DNA of 64,000 bases, from the NCBI GenBank assembly GCA_963779845.1, contig CAVZZV010000006.1:248001-312000 (forward strand). The letters run 5' to 3'. Positions within the stretch are counted from its first letter, which is position 1. Every line of letters starts with the position of its first letter. The notes beneath the pieces were generated by a model. The model ran no database searches. It saw only the letters and a program-made list of their open reading frames with translations, and had not been told where the DNA came from. Origin of the DNA: CAVZZV01 sp963779845. Its GTDB lineage: Bacteria > Bacteroidota > Bacteroidia > Bacteroidales > GCA-2748055. Below are positions 62,815 to 64,000 of this stretch, piece by piece. The translations under genes and the position numbers were made by a program.

Positions 62815-64000
62815 TTATATAATTTTTCTGTTATCAAACACCCTCATTGCCTTACCTTCAGAACGTTCGATACTTTTTGGCTCTACAAGCTTTACGCTTA
62901 CAGATATCCCCAGGGCATTTTCGAGACTTTGCCGGATCTTTTGCCTTACCGACTGTAGCTGACTGATCCTGTCTAAAAAGAAAACTTCATCGACTTCGAC
63001 TTCCACGCTTAGTATATCCAGATTATTTACCCTATCCACCACGATACGATAATGGGGTTTTGCCTCGTTCATCTCAAGTAATACAGTCTCGACCTGTGAG
63101 GGGAAAATATTTACACCGCGGATTATCAGCATATCGTCGCTACGCCCGGTACATTTTTCCATCCTCACCAGGGTTCTCCCACATTTACAAACCGAATAAT
63201 CGAGACGGGTCAAATCGCGCGTCCTGTAACGCAGGAGAGGCAGACCCTCCTTGGTAACCGTAGTAAACACAAGCTCCCCTTTAGAACCTTCTCCCAGGGG
63301 CTCCAGACTTACCGGATCGATTATTTCCGGTATGAAATGATCCTCATTGATATGCAGGCCATTTTGTTGTTCGCATTCGCAAGCAACCCCAGGCCCGATG
63401 ATTTCACTAAGACCATATATATCGATGGCAACAATCCCCAGTTTTTTCTCGATCTCTTTTCGCATATTGTTTGTCCAGGGTTCAGCCCCGAAAATTCCAA
63501 CTTTTAGCGAAAGATCCCGGGGATCAATCCCCTCCTCCTCCATGGCTTCTGCCAGGTATAGCGCATAGGATGGAGTACATGCAATAGCGGTGCTTTTAAA
63601 ATCCTGCATAAGTTGCAGCTGGCGTTTAGTATTTCCTCCGGAAACAGGGATGACCACCGCCCCAATCTTCTCGCTCCCATAGTGGATACCCAGTCCACCT
63701 GTAAATAAACCATAGCCATAGGCTATCTGGATAACATCGTGTTTATGGATTCCGGCATTCATGAGTGTTCTGGCGACCACTTCACTCCAGGTGTTGAGAT
63801 CCTTTCGGGTATAGCCGACCACTGTAGGTTTACCTGTAGTACCTGACGAGGCATGCAAACGTATTATTTCACTCATAGGAACTGCAAAAAGACCGAAGGG
63901 ATAATTTTGCCGGAGATCATCCTTGGTGGTAAAGGGAAGCTTAGAAAGATCATCTATCGATTTGATATCGGAAGGCTCGATCCCGTTTTCCTGCAATTTT
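62815..64000 (-). CDS. paaK: Phenylacetate-CoA ligase (5' end beyond window)
   Basis: The reading frame runs from the window's last bases to the stop at 62815, about 395 residues, so roughly 40 N-terminal residues are missing; a TTG at 63996 is not a real start. ANL-superfamily signatures are present: LPFTTKDDLRQNYPFGLFAV, LHASSGTTGKPTVVGYTRKD (phosphate-binding), YGYGLFTGGLGIHYG, DIYGLSEIIGPGVA, RYRTRDLTRLD, and VKLVEPKSIERSEGKAMRVF near the end. It activates phenylacetate or other aryl acids to CoA thioesters. Next to an aminotransferase and a ferredoxin-linked 2-oxoacid oxidoreductase, this points to amino-acid fermentation or its reverse. Confidence 0.92.
   Translation of the reverse strand, partial: KLQENGIEPSDIKSIDDLSKLPFTTKDDLRQNYPFGLFAVPMSEIIRLHASSGTTGKPTVVGYTRKDLNTWSEVVARTLMNAGIHKHDVIQIAYGYGLFTGGLGIHYGSEKIGAVVIPVSGGNTKRQLQLMQDFKSTAIACTPSYALYLAEAMEEEGIDPRDLSLKVGIFGAEPWTNNMRKEIEKKLGIVAIDIYGLSEIIGPGVACECEQQNGLHINEDHFIPEIIDPVSLEPLGEGSKGELVFTTVTKEGLPLLRYRTRDLTRLDYSVCKCGRTLVRMEKCTGRSDDMLIIRGVNIFPSQVETVLLEMNEAKPHYRIVVDRVNNLDILSVEVEVDEVFFLDRISQLQSVRQKIRQSLENALGISVSVKLVEPKSIERSEGKAMRVFDNRKII

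Noticed and set aside
1..64000. CRISPR arrays, tRNA and rRNA genes, transposases, phage genes
   Set aside because: I looked through all intergenic gaps and found no regular repeats, cloverleaf-like T-loop GTTCGANTC sequences, or mobile-element proteins. A covariance-model scan would be the decisive test for tRNAs and small RNAs.

Overview
The window reads as chromosomal DNA of a Bacteroidota bacterium, most likely an anaerobic or facultative, environmental, Bacteroidales-like lineage. The evidence is a SusC/SusD outer-membrane uptake pair, a secreted protein with a type IX secretion (T9SS) C-terminal sorting domain, an OstA-like/PpiC cluster next to guaB, a BlaI-M56-TonB module, DUF5063, DUF2795 and GIN-domain proteins, promoters that fit the Bacteroidota -7 element TAnnTTTG, and an Rnf complex in the order rseC-rnfB-C-D-G-E-A. 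I saw no phage, transposon, CRISPR array, rRNA or tRNA, so most of the window is ordinary core genome.

Layout. 1-5.6 kb (minus): truncated susD-like, susC and glutamate formimidoyltransferase. 5.9-12.4 kb (plus): tex, a ferredoxin-NADP-reductase-like flavoprotein, mtaB and oligopeptidase B. 12.4-17.6 kb (minus): GIN-domain lipoprotein, then an overlapping DUF5063 / 3'-5' exonuclease / RlmI group, and recQ. 17.8-25.2 kb (plus): guaB, three SurA/PpiC-like envelope chaperone genes and an OstA-like gene. 25.2-27.7 kb (minus): DUF2795, cobalamin adenosyltransferase, a MacB/LolD-type ATPase and a methyltransferase. 27.9-37.8 kb (plus): recG, a secreted sugar-dehydrogenase-like protein, the complete rnf operon and an HD-domain gene. 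37.9-40.8 kb (minus): M56-TonB fusion, its BlaI-type repressor and a polyphosphate-glucokinase-like ROK protein. 41.1-57.9 kb (plus): PEP carboxylase, a membrane protein, SulP transporter, M20 amidohydrolase, alanine racemase, an unknown secreted protein, a phosphosugar mutase, YjbQ, a ThDP-dependent pyruvate-oxidase-like enzyme, an enolase-superfamily enzyme and a large FAD/Fe-S dehydrogenase. 57.9-64 kb (minus): a four-subunit 2-oxoacid:ferredoxin oxidoreductase with a coupled small membrane protein, an aminotransferase and a phenylacetate-CoA ligase cut by the window edge.

How the genes fit together. The 2-oxoacid:ferredoxin oxidoreductase, aminotransferase and aryl-CoA ligase suggest ferredoxin-linked amino-acid catabolism or its reverse. 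Rnf would couple the reduced ferredoxin to NAD+ and an ion gradient. The PpiC/SurA and OstA-like genes serve outer-membrane biogenesis, and SusC/SusD and TonB proteins serve uptake.

A strong technical signal runs through the 4-40 kb part: single-base insertions and deletions, several of them in short homopolymers, break susC, ftcD, ptrB, guaB (twice), the first ppiC gene (at least five times), rnfE, the HD gene, the M56-TonB gene and blaI. Reading through them restores normal, full-length family members. I treat them as probable sequence errors rather than real pseudogenes and give reconstructed extents. The least explained features are regulatory: a leader with three perfect inverted repeats before the ThDP enzyme, a 9-bp inverted repeat before ppc, and spaced repeats before blaI. 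I did not find a convincing previously undescribed multi-gene system.
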